Assembly (NCBI GenBank): GCA_015478945.1
Contig: JABUQX010057208.1
Coordinates: forward strand, 17,501 to 28,113
From: Trachelipus rathkii
Lineage: Eukaryota > Arthropoda > Malacostraca > Isopoda > Trachelipodidae
Direction: 5' to 3'
DNA length: 10,613 nt
The notes under the pieces were generated by a model. The model saw nothing but the letters and a program-made list of their open reading frames with translations. It searched no databases and was not told the DNA's origin. Both the position numbers and the translations under genes were made by a program. Of the stretch, positions 8,561 to 10,613 are shown piece after piece (position 1 is the first letter of the stretch; every line of letters starts with the position of its first letter).

Positions 8561-8644
8561 CATTTATGACTTGCCAAAATTGAACACCCCCGTATCCCCC
8601 TGTATATTGTGAATAAAATATTTTTTGCCTATTGAAAATAACCA

Positions 8645-8698
8645 CACCATTGGAAAGAGCATTCAATTCTACACTAGAAAGTGTTAAAACCATGTGCT
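8645..8698 (+). repeat. Subterminal direct repeat, right copy
   Basis: CACCATTGGAAAGAG, then TTCTACA and ACCATGTGC, match the left subterminal copy at 6965-7022 in order, spacing and orientation. Confidence 0.5.
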
Positions 8699-8738
8699 GC
8701 ACGGAATATGATAGATACTACTTCAAAAGTTAGGGAAA

Positions 8739-8755
8739 CCACGCGCAAACGTCCC
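8739..8755 (-). repeat. Right terminal inverted repeat of the TTAA element
   Basis: CCACGCGCAAACGTCCC is followed directly by TTAA. On the minus strand it reads GGGACGTTTGCGCGTGG, matching the left end apart from homopolymer length and the innermost bases. Confidence 0.75.
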
Positions 8756-8759
8756 TTAA

Positions 8760-9540
8760 AACTACCTTCTTCCAACTTGGGAACACAGGGTGAATTAGGT
8801 TTAGAAGGCTTTCCATAAATAAATGAGGAGACAAATTTAGGATTAGATTACGATGCATTTTTGTTCATCCATCATTAACCATTTGACACCTCTTTCTCAT
8901 CCATAACTTGTTTTAATTGGATAACAAATTTTGAGAGGTAATTCGGGAATTACTTAATGCTTCTCACTAGTGATTTAAAAATATTAGAATCCAGCTAGAA
9001 ATCCTGCCTTTTCAAAAAGCTTCGACTCTAGCTATAAGGAAATTAATTTTTTTTAATAAAATTCTAAACATTTAGTTTCATACAGAATAATCCATTTATT
9101 AGCTTTAGAGATATTTAGCTTCAATTTCATATATAATTGTAAGAAATAGTTGTATATATACAGTATAGTTAGTGGATGAATAATTTTGTAATCACTTTAT
9201 TTTTACTGAAAGATTAATTTGACAAACCTTGTAGATTTTTAATAGACAATTTAAAATGCATCTAATATTGTAATTTATGCATCTTTGATTACTTTATAAA
9301 TTAACTTGTAGTATACTGTTTTATATAAATATGCAAAAGATATTTTCTTTAAAGACGACTAATATTATGAAAGGCAACATTCTTGAAAAGACATTAAAAC
9401 AGATTAGCTTTTAAGATAGAAGTCTAGAATGTTAAACAAAAAACAATAATTTAAATTGAGTTCTTACTATTTTTACACCATCCAGGTTGAATTTTATGTA
9501 GTAGGACTGTAAGAGGTGAATATGTGAATGATATAGTTTG
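8760..9540. other. AT-rich non-coding DNA between two mobile elements
   Basis: No gene recognised. A 7-bp inverted repeat AGCTAGA (8993) / TCTAGCT (9027) is present but weak. The stretch separates the TTAA element from the retrotransposon remnant. Confidence 0.5.
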
Positions 9541-9563
9541 TGATTTTTGAAATTTTTTTTGCA

Positions 9564-10371
9564 GAATGCTGTTATGAAGGAGATCAAGACTGAGTGAAAA
9601 TGTTAATGGATTGAAAGAAGAAGTATTTATTTTGAAGTAGGGATATGTTAGGAAAAAAGTTATAGGTGATGTCTGAAAGAAGGAGGGAAGTGACATGTGT
9701 AGATAGAACAGGATCCACCAGGCAGGAAGATGAGAGAAAGTATATAAAGTAGGGTAATAGGTCTGCAGATGAATACAGAGTTGTAGAAACTAGAAATAAT
9801 GATTTAAAGATGAGGGTCTCGAAAGAATGTACTAGACCTGCAGTAACAGGTTCTGACTGTCTTCCAGATGGGGGAGGGATCAGAGGGCCAATGTAATGTT
9901 GAGTTTTCTGAAGGAAAGACGATAAATTTTTAATTGGAGACTCTATGATACGATACTTAGATAGGACTTTTCAAACTAACAAAAGAAACGATTGAGAGTA
10001 TGCTACTTTATAAACAGATATATATCAGACAGGAGGATAGAGATTAGACTCCACAAATGTTGATTCAGAGGTGATCGTGCATGTAAGTACAAATGATATA
10101 GGACAGTGAAGCATCTGTAAGAATTAATAGCAGATTATAGGAGATTGATTCAGAAGATAGTTAGTGGAAGAAGGTGCATGATTTCTGGATTTTACCTAGG
10201 TTAGGTAATGGGGGAGTAGGTTTAGGTGTAAAATGAAAGGGTTAGAAATTATGTTTTTCAGAAAATATGCAGTTTTTGGATCAGGGAGGTGAATTTCTGG
10301 ATAAAGATCTCTTTGCAGCAGATGGAGTTCACTTGAGTCGTGAAGTGTTGAGCTTTTCAGTACCAGTTTGA
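9564..10371 (+). pseudogene. ORF1 remnant with SGNH hydrolase (esterase) domain, multiply frameshifted
   Basis: In order: ECCYEGDQD (9564-9590, then TGA); SENVNGLKEEVFILK (9593-9637), coiled-coil-like; GNRSADEYRVVETRNNDLK and on to CLPDGGG (9753-9893); then GDSMIRYLDRTF (9936-9971), the nucleophile block I with Ser in GDS. DSEVIVHVSTNDIG (10062-10103) gives block III with the TND Asn. ELIADYRRLIQKI with RRCMISGF (10121-10192) follows. GEFLDKDLFAADGVHLSREV (10288-10347) is block V, keeping the D-x-x-H pair in DGVHLS; that frame ends at TGA 10369-10371. Catalytic Ser, Asn, Asp and His positions can all still be read, but at least five frame changes and several stops separate them. SGNH ORF1 proteins are thought to help lipid or membrane handling during retrotransposition; that role is not tested here. 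Confidence 0.75.
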
Positions 10372-10529
10372 GACTTGTTTAGCAAAAACTAGGTAAAGTT
10401 GGTAGGTTTATCAATGACAATAAAATAATAGCAATGGTAACTGTATGGTGGGGAGATAAATAAAACTAATGTTGTTACAGCTTTGAAATAATGATGATAG
10501 CAATAAAATAACAGCATTTCGAGTATCAA
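10372..10529 (+). other. ORF1-ORF2 spacer of the LINE
   Basis: About 160 bases of A/G-rich sequence with repeated ATAAAATAA words (10418, 10503) and TGATGATAGCAATAAAATAA, with no coding similarity. It sits between the ORF1 stop and the first readable ORF2 residues. Confidence 0.45.
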
Positions 10530-10613
10530 TTTTTAACACAAATGGTCAGCCTTAGAAATAAAAAAGATGAGCTGATTTAGTTATACCATTGAAGCGGCGC
10601 AAATAAAACGTTA
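10530..10613 (+). pseudogene. ORF2 start: AP-endonuclease N-terminus of the LINE (partial, broken)
   Basis: FNTNGQ (10530-10549) followed, after a one-base frame change, by SLRNKKDELI (10548-10577) matches the N-(A/T)-x-S-L-R-N-K-x-D-E-L opening of CR1-like endonuclease domains. A stop (10578-10580) and another shift lead to TIEAAQIKR (10585-10611). The first conserved Asn of the endonuclease lies in this opening. The rest, including reverse transcriptase, would lie beyond the window. Confidence 0.65.

Larger units (their letters stand above)
6912..8759. mobile_element. Non-autonomous TTAA-flanked DNA transposon (large MITE), 1.84 kb
   Basis: TTAA at 6912-6915 and 8756-8759 flank an element of about 1840 bases. 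Its left end begins GGGGACGTTGCGCGT (6916-6930). The right end, read on the opposite strand from 8755, begins GGGACGTTTGCGCGT. The inverted repeats are about 15-16 bp and differ only in the lengths of a G run and a T run. TTAA duplication is characteristic of piggyBac, Kolobok and Sola3 transposons. The outermost G run differs from the usual CCC start of piggyBac, so a Kolobok-like origin is possible but unproven. No transposase frame exists inside; long open frames on both strands coincide with a minisatellite and hairpin. The interior is organised as repeated modules, annotated separately. Element boundaries are well supported, superfamily is not. Confidence 0.75.
9541..10613 (+). mobile_element. 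Degraded CR1/L2-like non-LTR retrotransposon (LINE), 5' part, running off the window
   Basis: Composition shifts near 9555 from T-rich to A/G-rich, and reading across several frames recovers a coherent order of segments. First comes a coiled-coil-like stretch, then a linker, then an SGNH-esterase domain (ORF1), and after about 170 bases the start of an AP-type endonuclease (ORF2). ORF1 proteins with an esterase domain are known from CR1-like elements. Many stops and frameshifts mean the copy is dead. The exact 5' end is not visible; LINEs are often 5'-truncated and no target-site duplication can be tested because the 3' end is outside. Confidence 0.75.

Noticed and set aside
9451..9696. 81-codon minus-strand frame
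   Set aside because: It lies antisense to the A/G-rich start of the LINE ORF1 remnant, which gives a Ser/Pro/Phe-rich shadow frame.

Overview
The window looks like animal (metazoan) nuclear DNA: very AT-rich, gene-sparse, and rich in TA microsatellites, long T tracts and decayed transposons. One exon has eukaryotic coding structure and ends at a perfect GTAAGT splice donor. The exon and the type of retrotransposon remnant suggest an invertebrate, probably an arthropod and perhaps a decapod crustacean. That placement is inference. No bacterial-style operon, rRNA, tRNA or CRISPR array was seen.

Layout. Bases 1-151 are the upstream flank or 5' UTR. Bases 152-507 are the first coding exon of a novel-type (epsilon-class) protein kinase C. 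It encodes the N-terminal C2 domain and has an intact donor at 508-513. The first 83 codons are open. The last third carries four clustered frame lesions, three of them in short homopolymers, so either the assembly has indel errors or this copy is dying. Everything from 508 onward reads as intron or intergenic DNA on the same strand. No C1 or kinase exon was recognised.

Within that non-coding stretch are TA microsatellites (711-834, 2190-2324, 4341-4373), a less AT-rich island at 840-1089, a 13-bp inverted repeat (2361/2448), a short coding-like island (5383-5487), a GC-rich stem cluster (5635-5722) and a 36-bp near-palindrome (6332-6367).

Bases 6916-8755 form a 1.84 kb non-autonomous DNA transposon flanked by TTAA, with GC-rich terminal inverted repeats. 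Inside are three diverged copies of a hairpin-plus-tail module, a four-copy minisatellite of about 48 bp, and a direct repeat near the two ends. It has no transposase. It is the most distinctive structure here.

Bases 9541-10613 are a degraded CR1/L2-like non-LTR retrotransposon on the + strand. Its ORF1 remnant carries SGNH-esterase blocks (GDS, TND, DGVH), followed by the start of the ORF2 endonuclease, which runs off the window.

The elements show no functional cooperation. The simplest reading is a conserved signalling gene whose long first intron, or 3' flank, has been filled by unrelated mobile elements.
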